From JBHGAV01 sp041946685 (lineage in GTDB: Bacteria > Acidobacteriota > Terriglobia > Bryobacterales > Bryobacteraceae), in the NCBI GenBank assembly GCA_041946685.1, contig JBHGAV010000009.1:24325-88324 (forward strand): a stretch of 64,000 bases of DNA, read 5' to 3'. The number at the start of each line of letters is the position of its first letter. The stretch's first letter is position 1. The translations under genes and the position numbers were made by a program. Of the stretch, positions 16,553-25,500 are shown piece after piece. A model generated the notes under the pieces. That model saw nothing but the letters and a program-made list of their open reading frames with translations. It was not told where the DNA came from and did not search any database.

Positions 16553-19209
16553 AACATCGCCTCTACCTGGGCGTAGATGCGATCCAGGGCGGCCGGAAGC
16601 GCCGCGACGTCCTTCGCGCCGGCTTCGGCCATGTCTGGCCGGCCTCCGCCCTTGCCCCCGAGCGCCTGAGCCAGCGATCCGGCCAGCTTGCCGGCATGAA
16701 CCTTCGCCGTCAGGTCCTTGGTGACCGCCGAAACGATAGCCACCGAAGAGTCGCCGGCCGAGGCGAGCACGATCACGGCCGTCTTCCACTTGTTGCGAAG
16801 AGCGTCGGCCAGGGCGCGCATCTGGTCGCGGTCAAGACCGTCCACCCGCCCGGCCAGCACCTTCGCGCCTTTAAGCGTCCGCGCCTCCCTTTCCAGCTCT
16901 CCCAATTGGGACTGCGCCATCTTCTTCTTGAGCTGGTCGAGCTGCCGCTCCAGCGTCTTTTCGCGGAGGAGGAGGCGGTCGACGTGATCGGCCAGCTCGG
17001 CTTCGGAAACACGCAGCATCAGCGAGAGCTTCTCGATCGATTGTGACGCCTGCTGGAAGCGGCGCAGGGCGCCATCCCCGGTGATGGCCTCGATGCGCCT
17101 CACGCCGGCCGAGATGCTGCCCTCGTAAACGATCTTGCACAGGCCGATGTCCCCGGAGCGGCGGACGTGCGTTCCCCCGCACAGCTCCCGGCTGAAGCCG
17201 GGCACGCTTACCACGCGCACCGTCTCGCCGTACTTCTCGCCGAACAGAGCCATGGCGCCCGTGGTGAGCGCCTGGTCCAGATCCATCAGGTCGGTCTGAA
17301 CCTCGGCGTTGCGGGTGATCTCCGCGTTCACCAGGCGTTCCACCTCGTCCAGTTCCGCCTGGTCCACGGCGGCGTAGTGCGTGAAGTCGAACCGGAGCCG
17401 TCCCGGATCCACGACGCTTCCCGCCTGCTTGACGTGTGTTCCCAGTACCTGTCGCAGGGCGGCGTGAATAAGGTGCGTGGCGGTGTGGTTGCGCATGGTG
17501 GCGCGCCGGGAAGCGGCGTCGACCACGGCCCGCACGCGGTCACCGCAGCGCACGGGAGCCAAAGCGACAATACGGTGGGCGGTGAGCCCGGCGACGGCAG
17601 GGTAGGTGGATTCTACGCGAGCCACCTGCTCAGCGGTCTCCAGCGAGAACAGGCCACCGGTGTCGCCGACCTGCCCGCCGGCCTCGGCGTAGAACGGCGT
17701 CTCATCCAGAATCAGCTCGGCCTTGGCGCCGGGGCCGATCTCATCCACGATCTTCTGATCCACGAACAGCGCCACCACCCGGCAGCCCGAGGATTCCAGC
17801 GTGTCGTATCCCACGAAACGGGTACGGCGCTTTTCGGCCAGATCCTGGTAGACGGGCGCGATCTGCGCCTGCTGCGCGCCCTTCCAGCTTGCTCGCGCCC
17901 GCTCCCGCTGGCCTTCCATCTCGCGCTCGAAGCCCTCCCGGTCGATGGTGAGCCCATACTCGCGGGCCATTTCCTCCTGCTCTTCGAGGGCCAGGCCGTA
18001 AGTGTCGTAAAGCTTGAAGGCCACGGGGCCTGCGAGCACGCCCCCGGCGGCCGACTTCACCTCATCGTGGAAGACTTTCTCGGCCACCTGAAATGTCGTC
18101 TGGTACCGGTGCTCCTCGTCCTTGACTACCCGGGCGACCCGCTGCACGCTCTCCGTCAATTCGGGGTAAGCGGGCTTCATCAGCTCGGCCACAAAACCGG
18201 TCAACTGGTATAGGAACGGATCGTGGAACCCGATCAGACGTGCGTTGCGCATAGCTCGCCGCATGATCTTGCGAAGCACGTAACCGCGGCCCTCGTTGGA
18301 GGGCAAGACGTCGTCGTGGATGAGGAAGGCCGTCGCGCGGGCGTGGTCGGCCGCGATGCGCAGGGCCGTGTCCACGCGGGCGTTCTCTCCGCTGGCGACG
18401 CCCAGCAGCTCGGCCGCGCGGTCGATGATGGGAGCGATCAAATCGCACTCGAAGTTGGAGATCTTCCCTTGCAGGACGGCCGCGACCCGCTCCAGGCCCA
18501 TGCCCGTATCGATCGAGGGCCGCGGCAGCGGGGTCATCTCGCCGCTGGTCGCGCGGTTGTACTGCATGAAGACCAGGTTCCAGATCTCGACGAAGCGCCC
18601 GCCGCAGTCGCTCGGGAACTCCTCGTTTTCGTGACCCGGGTCGGAGGCATCCGGACCCAGATCATAGTGAATCTCCGAGCAGGGGCCGCACGGGCCGGTC
18701 TCGCCCATCTGCCAGAAGTTGTCCTTCTCGTCCAGCCGGAAGATGCGGCTCTTCGGCATGCCGGTCACCTTCTGCCAGAGCAGCTCGGCCTCGTCGTCCT
18801 CGCGGAACACGGTGAAGTAGAGCCGCTCTTTGGGGAGGCCGTAGTCCTTGGTGATCAGGTCCCAGGCGAAGGCGATGGCGTCGGCCTTGAAGTAGTCGCC
18901 GAAAGAGAAGTTGCCGAGCATCTCGAAGAACGTGTGGTGGCGGCGGGTGTAGCCCACGTTCTCGAGGTCGTTGTGCTTGCCGCCGGCGCGGACGCACTTC
19001 TGGGAGGAGGCGGCGCGCGTGTAGTCGCGCTTCTCGACGCCGAGGAACACGTCCTTGAACTGGTTCATCCCCGCGTTGGCGAAAAGCAGGGTCGGGTCGT
19101 TGGCGGGCACCAGCGAGGAACTGCGGACAATCCGATGGCCCCGTGCGGCGAAAAAGTCAAGGAACTTGCGTCTGATCTCGTGGCCGGTCACAGATTTATA
19201 TTGTGACAT
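16549..19209 (-). CDS. alaS: Alanyl-tRNA synthetase
   Basis: 886 residues, close to the usual length of about 870-880. All domains are present: the class-II catalytic core (KHNDLENVGYTRRHHTFFEMLGNFSFGDYFK, about residues 80-110), tRNA-recognition helices, the editing domain with HTATH (H575, H579) and CGGTH (C677, H681), and the C-terminal coiled coil and C-Ala domain. Essential for translation. It is read divergently from the ferritin-like gene, with a 56-bp intergenic gap, and ends in a 4-bp overlap with ypdA. Confidence 0.98.
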   Translation of the reverse strand: MSQYKSVTGHEIRRKFLDFFAARGHRIVRSSSLVPANDPTLLFANAGMNQFKDVFLGVEKRDYTRAASSQKCVRAGGKHNDLENVGYTRRHHTFFEMLGNFSFGDYFKADAIAFAWDLITKDYGLPKERLYFTVFREDDEAELLWQKVTGMPKSRIFRLDEKDNFWQMGETGPCGPCSEIHYDLGPDASDPGHENEEFPSDCGGRFVEIWNLVFMQYNRATSGEMTPLPRPSIDTGMGLERVAAVLQGKISNFECDLIAPIIDRAAELLGVASGENARVDTALRIAADHARATAFLIHDDVLPSNEGRGYVLRKIMRRAMRNARLIGFHDPFLYQLTGFVAELMKPAYPELTESVQRVARVVKDEEHRYQTTFQVAEKVFHDEVKSAAGGVLAGPVAFKLYDTYGLALEEQEEMAREYGLTIDREGFEREMEGQRERARASWKGAQQAQIAPVYQDLAEKRRTRFVGYDTLESSGCRVVALFVDQKIVDEIGPGAKAELILDETPFYAEAGGQVGDTGGLFSLETAEQVARVESTYPAVAGLTAHRIVALAPVRCGDRVRAVVDAASRRATMRNHTATHLIHAALRQVLGTHVKQAGSVVDPGRLRFDFTHYAAVDQAELDEVERLVNAEITRNAEVQTDLMDLDQALTTGAMALFGEKYGETVRVVSVPGFSRELCGGTHVRRSGDIGLCKIVYEGSISAGVRRIEAITGDGALRRFQQASQSIEKLSLMLRVSEAELADHVDRLLLREKTLERQLDQLKKKMAQSQLGELEREARTLKGAKVLAGRVDGLDRDQMRALADALRNKWKTAVIVLASAGDSSVAIVSAVTKDLTAKVHAGKLAGSLAQALGGKGGGRPDMAEAGAKDVAALPAALDRIYAQVEAML

Positions 19210-19265
19210 GCGGAGGGCTTCCTGTTCGCCCGGTGTCCACGCGATAATGAATCGGAGGCTTGAGT

Positions 19266-19760
19266 ATGGATAAGGCGAAAAGCATCGCTCTCTTGAACAA
19301 GGCCGTTGCCGATGAACTTCAGGCTGTGCACCAGTACATGTACTTTCACTTTCACCTGGACGACCAGGGATTCAAGCCGCTGAGCTTGCTGTTCAAGCGG
19401 ATCGCGATCCAGGAGATGGGGCACGTCGAGCTGCTGGCGGAGCGCATATTGTTCCTCAAGGGCGACGTGGAGATGGTTCCGGCCGGTCCGGTCGAAAAGA
19501 TCGTCGAGCCGGAGGCCATCCTCATCAAGGGCATGGCGATGGAGGAAGACGGCGTCCAGTCCTACAATCAGGCCGCGCTCGAATGCGCGGCAAATGCCGA
19601 TTCGGTCTCCAAGCAGGTCTTCGAGGGCTTGGTCCGCGACGAAGAAGGCCACTTCGATCAGTACGAGAAGCAACTCGACAACGTGAAGCGTTTCGGATTG
19701 AGCTATCTCGCGCTTCAGTCGTTCGACGCGGCGCCTTCCGCCGGAGCCACGGCCGAGTAG
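19266..19760 (+). CDS. Bacterioferritin/ferritin-like protein
   Basis: 164 residues. A four-helix bundle pattern with metal-binding ExxH pairs: LQAVHQYMYFHFH, IQEMGHVELLAERI and LVRDEEGHFDQYEKQLDNV. It is about the size of bacterioferritin and resembles Bfr more than Dps. The role would be iron storage or peroxide protection. I start at ATG 19266, which has GGAGG 7 bases upstream (19254-19258), rather than the in-frame TTG at 19260. A GATAAT at 19243-19248 may be the -10. Confidence 0.85.
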   Translation: MDKAKSIALLNKAVADELQAVHQYMYFHFHLDDQGFKPLSLLFKRIAIQEMGHVELLAERILFLKGDVEMVPAGPVEKIVEPEAILIKGMAMEEDGVQSYNQAALECAANADSVSKQVFEGLVRDEEGHFDQYEKQLDNVKRFGLSYLALQSFDAAPSAGATAE

Positions 19761-19764
19761 GGGA

Positions 19765-20439
19765 CTATTCGATCTCAGCCAGGATGCGCGCGACTTCGGC
19801 GCGGGGGTCGGCGGCGCGCGTGACCTGGCGTCCGATCACCAGGTAGTTGGCGCCATCCCGGATTGCCTCGGCGGGGGTGGCAACGCGTTTCTGGTCGCCT
19901 TTGGCGGACCCGGCCGAGCGCACGCCGGGAGTCACCAGGATCGCATCGGGGCCCGCGATGCGTCGGACCTCGGCCACGTCCAAAGGCGAGCAAATCAGGC
20001 CGTCCACGCCGGCTTCTATGGCCTTGCGGGCACGTAAGGCGACCAGTTCCTTTACCGTGCAGGTGTGTCCCAGGTCGGCCAGATCCTTCTCGTCGAAACT
20101 GGTGAGAACGGTCACGGCGAGGATCTTGAGCGGCGAGCCGCCGCGGCCCTCGACTGCGGCCCGCATGACGGCGCTGCTGCTGTGCACGGTCAGGAAGCGG
20201 ACCCCGGTCTTCGCCACCTGCGCCACGGCGCGCTTCACCGTCTCGCCGATGTCGTAGTACTTCATGTCCAAGAAGACCTGCTTGTCCTGCGCGATGAGCC
20301 AGCGGACGAAGTCCATGCCGGCGGCGGCGTAGAGCTCCATGCCGACCTTGTAAAAAGAGACGCTGTCGCCGAGGCGATCCACCAGCTTCCTGGCCTCATC
20401 GGCGGTTTCGACATCGAGAGCGATGATGATCGGATTCAT
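19765..20439 (-). CDS. pyrF: Orotidine-5'-phosphate decarboxylase
   Basis: 224 residues. Decarboxylates OMP to UMP, the last step of de novo pyrimidine synthesis. Catalytic residues are in FLDMKYYDIGETV (D-x-K-x-x-D). VTPGVRS and NYLVIGRQVTRA give the phosphate-gripper loops. It starts inside the last codon of the selD remnant (4-bp overlap), so its translation is probably coupled to that reading frame. It is the last gene of the smc - membrane protein - selD remnant - pyrF run. Confidence 0.96.
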   Translation of the reverse strand: MNPIIIALDVETADEARKLVDRLGDSVSFYKVGMELYAAAGMDFVRWLIAQDKQVFLDMKYYDIGETVKRAVAQVAKTGVRFLTVHSSSAVMRAAVEGRGGSPLKILAVTVLTSFDEKDLADLGHTCTVKELVALRARKAIEAGVDGLICSPLDVAEVRRIAGPDAILVTPGVRSAGSAKGDQKRVATPAEAIRDGANYLVIGRQVTRAADPRAEVARILAEIE

Positions 20440-20948
20440 ACGAGCTTAATGGGTTTCTCCCGGCGGGCCGCAAAGCGGCCGATAAGGTAAGCGCCGCGGC
20501 AGTCTTGCCCGAAACGCGCGGCGTCCTGCTCCGGCATCGAAACAAGCAGTCCGCCGGAGGTCTGAGGATCGTAGAGCGGGGCCTCGATCTCCAGGGTGAC
20601 GCCGCGGAGAATCGCCTCCAGACCGCTCTTGGCGGGACAGGCCACGATGGACGGTGCGGAGAGCGGTCTCCTGCCCACGGTATCGAGGTCGCTGCGGGGT
20701 GTGGTGGCGGCGACTGTGCCGAGGGTGTATGGGGCGTCAACGATGGGCGTGAAGAAGTCGACCGTCTGCACGAGGGCACACTCCGGCCTCAGCTTGTACA
20801 CCCCGGCGCCCTCGGCCTTGTTAAACCCAACCATAACGTTCCCGTTCGCCACGCGAGGGGGGTGGGCCGGCACCCCGTCCAAAACCTCTGGACTCAGCTT
20901 GGACGCTCAACCCGCGGCCTTCCCGTGGGCAGTCAGCTTCTTCGACAC
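20436..20948 (-). pseudogene. selD: selD remnant with in-frame TGA (Sec codon), internal deletions
   Basis: Reading from GTG at 20948, the frame gives VSKKLTAHGKAAG, then TGA (20909-20907), then ASKLSPEVLDGV and on to the end. The TGA falls exactly where SelD has its catalytic Cys/Sec (GC/U-x-x-K). SelD-type segments follow: ALVQTVDFFTPIVDAPYTLG, RPLSAPSIVACPAKSGLEAILRG, then YDPQTSGGLLVSMPE. Only 171 codons remain against about 345 in complete SelD. The central ATP-binding and AIRS-like region is gone, in what looks like two in-frame deletions. DDA is changed to EGA and SDVYAMGG to SDLDTVGR. It could not make selenophosphate as it stands. It starts 5 bp after the membrane-protein gene and overlaps pyrF. 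Confidence 0.8.
20877..20904 (-). promoter_or_regulatory. SECIS-like hairpin after the selD TGA
   Basis: Directly after the TGA, the transcript can form GUCCAA/UUGGAC (6 bp), topped after a short internal loop by CUG-AGUC-CAG, a 3-bp mini-stem with a tetraloop containing GU. This resembles bacterial SECIS elements read by SelB, for example the fdhF mini-stem with a GGUC loop. Its apical loop lies 12 bases after the UGA, shorter than typical examples (18 in fdhF). It may be a decayed or atypical element. Confidence 0.5.
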
Positions 20949-20953
20949 CTAGA

Positions 20954-22537
20954 TCAGTGTAGCCCGTCGCTGTTCTTCCAGTGTTTTCGGCGGTACATCC
21001 ACCAGTCCGCGTTCTCCGCGGCCAGAGTGAACATCCGTTGCACGTCGGGGAGATAGGTATCGATAATGGGCCAGAACAGGGCCGGATCCGTGATGTTCCG
21101 CTTGGGGACCATGACGATGTCCGTGCCGCCGAAAAGCCGGTCGGCCGGCGGCTTGTATCCGGTACTCACCGAGTAGCCCCAGGCAAGGAATGTGAAGCCG
21201 CCTCGTCCCGGCTTTCGGAGCAGGGCGTAGGAGAAGGGGTTGTACTGCTCCAGGGTGATCACGCTCTCGCCGGGGGACGACTGAGCCTGAAGCAGCCTGA
21301 TCCCGCTGTTAACCACGTCCACGTAACGGTTGCCGTTGCTGTTGGCCAGAGGGTGGCTGGGGTCGGGAAGGTCATAGAGCAGCAGGCCGCGCATGTGTGC
21401 CGGCAGAAAAGCGTGTGCCCCGCCGGGGGGGCTGTGCTTCTCGCGGACCGCGACCAGCAGCGAGGCCGCGTCCACCGAGGCGCTGGCGGCCAGCAGCAGG
21501 ACCGCCGCCAGCGCGCAGGCGCGGCGAGTCAGCGTCGGCGATTCCCCGGAACGGGCTGCCCCGCCGGTCATCAACATGATCAGCACCGCTCCGAGGGGAA
21601 GGCCGGCATCCTGCGCGTTTGTGGTGATCAGCATTACGCCCGCTCCGAATACGGCCACCGCCGCCAGCGGCCATTTCCACCTGACGATGCCTGCGCCCCT
21701 CTTCCAATCGGTGGAGAGGATGGCCACCAGCAGCAGCAGGATTGCCTCGCCGGCCGACCGGTAAGCGACACCAAACAGTTTGTTGAGGTCCACCCGCTGG
21801 CCCCGCGCCGCTCCCGCAAAGAGCTGGTCGGCGACCATGCCGGTGATGCCGGAGCCCAGCCAGACCACGGCCGGCAGCAGGGCGATGACGGCGCCCCCGA
21901 CGAATCCGAGCCAGTTGGGCAGCCTGCGCCGGCCGAGCGCGTAGAAGACCAGGACGAATGACACGCCAACCAGGAAGTAGCTTGCCTTCAACTGAAACAG
22001 GAGCCCGGCGGCCACGCCGGTGGAGAAGCCGGACAGCCAACTTGCGCGGCCGCGCCGCCCAGGCTGGTTCGGTTCTCCGATCACTTCCAGCAGAATCAAG
22101 GCGAGCAGCGCCGAGCCGAAGCGGTTGTAGTACATGGCGTGGCTCAGGCTGGCGGGTCCCGCGCCCAGGGGCTGGGGAGCGGCCGCGAGCAGAACCACGA
22201 AAACTCCGGTGAGCGACGCCGCGGCGTGAGACATGCGGCTCAGCGCTAGCCGGTAGCCCCAGATGCCCACCGCCGCCCCGAACATCGCGTTGCCGAGGCC
22301 CATGCCTTCCACGCGCAGTCCGGATAGCGCCAGCCCTGCCGCGGTGAACAGATACGCGAGCGGGCCCATCGGGCTGTAGAAGTCCACGTGCGGGCGTTGG
22401 CCGTTCAGGAGACGCCAGGCAACATCAAGGAACTGCAAGACATCGTGGCCGGCCGTGTGGGTCCGGACCGCGCCGACATAGCCCACCCCAGCGCAGATGA
22501 GCGCCGCGGGGAGTAAGAACCAAAGGTGCTTCTTCAC
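20954..22537 (-). CDS. Polytopic membrane protein, GT-C/glycosyltransferase-like
   Basis: 527 residues with about 10 hydrophobic helices and a soluble C-terminal region. The N-terminal region reads FLDVAWRLLNGQRPHVDFYSPMGPLAYLF, a pattern I associate with bacterial GT-C/PMT-like membrane glycosyltransferases or polyisoprenyl-phosphate-dependent enzymes. The equivalent acidic motif (DD/DE) after the first helix is not clear, so this remains a family guess. It overlaps the smc stop by 4 bp and precedes the selD remnant by 5 bp. Nothing indicates a role in chromosome maintenance. Confidence 0.7.
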   Translation of the reverse strand: MKKHLWFLLPAALICAGVGYVGAVRTHTAGHDVLQFLDVAWRLLNGQRPHVDFYSPMGPLAYLFTAAGLALSGLRVEGMGLGNAMFGAAVGIWGYRLALSRMSHAAASLTGVFVVLLAAAPQPLGAGPASLSHAMYYNRFGSALLALILLEVIGEPNQPGRRGRASWLSGFSTGVAAGLLFQLKASYFLVGVSFVLVFYALGRRRLPNWLGFVGGAVIALLPAVVWLGSGITGMVADQLFAGAARGQRVDLNKLFGVAYRSAGEAILLLLVAILSTDWKRGAGIVRWKWPLAAVAVFGAGVMLITTNAQDAGLPLGAVLIMLMTGGAARSGESPTLTRRACALAAVLLLAASASVDAASLLVAVREKHSPPGGAHAFLPAHMRGLLLYDLPDPSHPLANSNGNRYVDVVNSGIRLLQAQSSPGESVITLEQYNPFSYALLRKPGRGGFTFLAWGYSVSTGYKPPADRLFGGTDIVMVPKRNITDPALFWPIIDTYLPDVQRMFTLAAENADWWMYRRKHWKNSDGLH

Positions 22538-25500
22538 GCGGGCAACGCCGCGCCCACCGATTCGGCCGGAGGCGGCGGAGGAGGCTGCGTCTTGCGGTCG
22601 AGGTGGACAGACACCAGCTTGGAGACGCCCGGCTCCTGCATGGTGACGCCATAGAGAGCCTCGGCAGCCTCCATCGTGCGCTTGGCGTGGGTAATGATGA
22701 TGAACTGCGTGTGCGCGGACATCTCCTTAAGCAGCTTGGTCAAACGCTGTATGTTCGGCTCGTCCAGCGGAGCGTCCACCTCGTCAAAAATGCAGAATGG
22801 GCTGGGTTGGAACCGGAAAACCGCCATGAGCAGGGCCAGCGCGGTAAGGGCCTTCTCGCCGCCGGACAGAAGCAGAACGTTCTGGAGCCGTTTGCCGGGG
22901 GGGGACGCCACAATCTCGATGCCGCTCTCGGCGGCATTGGCCTCGTCGGTCAGACGCATTTCACCCGTGCCACCCCCGAACAGGATCTGGAACATCTCCC
23001 GGAAATTGGCGTTGATCTTCTCGAAGGCATCCGAGAATCGCCGGCGCGTCTCCACGTCGATTTCCTGGATGGCCTTCTCGGTGTCCCGGATCGAGTCGAG
23101 CAGGTCCTGCCGCTGAGTGTTGAGGAAATCGTAGCGCTGCTGCGCCTCCTGGTACTCCTCCAGGGCCTGCGGATTGACGGGGCCAAGGGCCTCAATGCGG
23201 GCCTTGATGTCGTCGTACCGGTCCTGTATCTCCGCCATGCCGATTTCGTCGGGGACGGTCTCGTCCTCGCCGGCGACTTCGGCGACCGGGAGGTTCAACT
23301 CCTTGTGGCTGGTCTCGTCGAGGAACTTGAGCTCGGACTGGAGTTTCACAAGCGCCACCTCGATTTCACTGCGCCTGTCCCGGGCCTCCTGCGCCTGAAG
23401 ACGCGACATCCGCAGTGATTCCTCCAGCGCCGCCAAGGTCTCGCGCAGGGAAGTCTCGCCTGCGGCCAGGCGCTCCACCTCCTGTTCGGCCGCTCCCATC
23501 TCACCGACCAGAGCGGCCGCCCGCTGGTCCAACTCGATGTTGTCCGAGAGGAGGCGGGCTCGCTCGATACCCAGCCTCTCGAGTTCCTGGGCCAGTTCCT
23601 GCCGCCGCCGTTCCACCTCCCGGTGCTGCCCCTCGAGCCGCGCCCGGGAAGCCTGTTCGGCGCGGCCTCTTTCCTCCAGCCCGGCGAGCTCAGCGCGAAG
23701 CGCGGCGTACTCCTCTCCGACCCTCGCGACCTCCCCCTGCAAACGCTCCAGACTCTCTCGCGCCGTCTCCAGCGCCGTCTCTTCCTGCTGCCGCGACTGC
23801 TCCTTTTCCGTGATGCCGAGCTGGGTGGTGGACTGCTGGACCACGGCGCGCTCGAATTCCTGATCGAGTCGCCCCAGTTCCAGACGCGCCAGGGAGAGCT
23901 TCGAGTTCGCTTTGGCCGTCTCGTCGGCCAGCTTGCGCATCTCGTGCTCGATGGCGAGGGCCTCCTTCTCCTGTCCCTGCTGGAGGGAGCGGAGCTGTTC
24001 CACGTCCTGCTCCAGAGCGCTCGCCTCCTGCTCCAGGCCTTCCAGCAGCCTGGTGAGAGACTCGATCTCCCTCTGTCTGGCGGCGACCGCGCCCGCCAGT
24101 TCCCGCAACTCACGCTTCAGAGCCAGGGGCCCGCTGCCGGTCTTCTTGCCTCCGCTGACTGCGTAGCCGGAATAGCAGACTCCGTCGGGGGCCAGGAAAT
24201 GGTAGGCGGGGTACTGAAGCGCCAGTCTCCGCGCGCTGGAGCGGTCCTCGGCCAGGAAACAGCGTGCCAGCCGCGGCAGCAGTTCGGCCGGCGCGTGCGT
24301 GAGGCCATTTGTGAGACGCAAGACGTCACTCAGGCGCGCCACGATCCCCGTTTCCGGCCCCAGCGGCGGCTCGCTAGAGCGCTCTTCTCCAAGGTTGGCG
24401 CCGGATTCGGGATGCACCAGGAAGGTGGCGCGTCCCTCCAGGTCGCTGCGCAGCAGGTTGATTCCCTGCTCGGCCTGGGTCCAACCGTCGACGATCACGT
24501 ACTCCAGTTCGTCGTGCAGAAACTCCTCGGCGGCCTTCTCGTGGGCGGGGTCGACCTCGACGAAGTCGGCCAGCACCCCGGTGAGGCGCAATCCGCCGGC
24601 CTGGCCTTCTCCGACTGTCGAGAACAGACGTTTCACCGCTTCAGTGGTGTAGGCACGATGGGACAGGATTTCGTCCAGGGAGTCCTTCCGCGCCTTCACC
24701 GTCGAGTACTCGGAGCGCAAAGCATCCAGCCGTTGCCGCGCTTCCGCCGCCTTGCCGCGGCGGTCGGCCAGGTCGGCTTCCGCCTGGCGGCGGCGGCCTG
24801 CGATGGATTCCAGCTCCGACTGCCGCTCGGCCCTCCGGCGCGACAGATCGTCCCTGGACGCGGCCAGCCACTCCAGGTCCGCCAGGGCGGTATGCTCCTC
24901 CTTGCGTATCTTCGCCTTTTCCCGCTCGATTCCAGCCAGATACTCGCTGACCTGCGCGAGCTGGTTCTTCAGGGCCGAGGCCTCGCCGAGGAGGCGCAGC
25001 ACGTTCTGCCGGGAGGACTCGATCTTGCGCTCCGCTTCGCGCACCCACTCCTGGAGCTGCTCCCGTCCGGCGGTCTTCAGGGCGAGCCGCTTCCTGGCCG
25101 AATCCATCTCGCACTCCAGTTCGGCCATCCGCTGTGTCTGGGCGCCCAGTTCGGACTCGAATCCCTTCGCGCGCGCTTCCAGATCCAGCGATTCGCCTTC
25201 ACCCTGCGTCAATCGGGTCTCTATGGATGCGATCTGCTGGGCCTGGCTCTCGAGCTTCCCCCGCGTACGCTCCGCCTCCAGCTTCAGATCCGCCAGACGG
25301 CGGCGCGCCTCCGTCAGTCGTTTCTCCTTCTCGTAGCTTTCCGCTTGAAGACGGCCGTGAGCGGCGTCTTCCTCGGCCACCCTGGAGGCGGCGTTCTGAG
25401 CTTCAGTCGCCGCCAGGTTGAGGTCCAGTGCGGTCTTGGCCGCCTCGCGCTCCAGGACCCGGTAGCGTCCGGAGAGCAGACGGCGAAGCTGCGCGTCCAT

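Noticed and set aside
20436..20882. A short hypothetical gene starting at MDGVPAHPPRV
   Set aside because: SelD similarity continues upstream through the TGA to a GTG at 20948, so this shorter frame is only part of a selD remnant.
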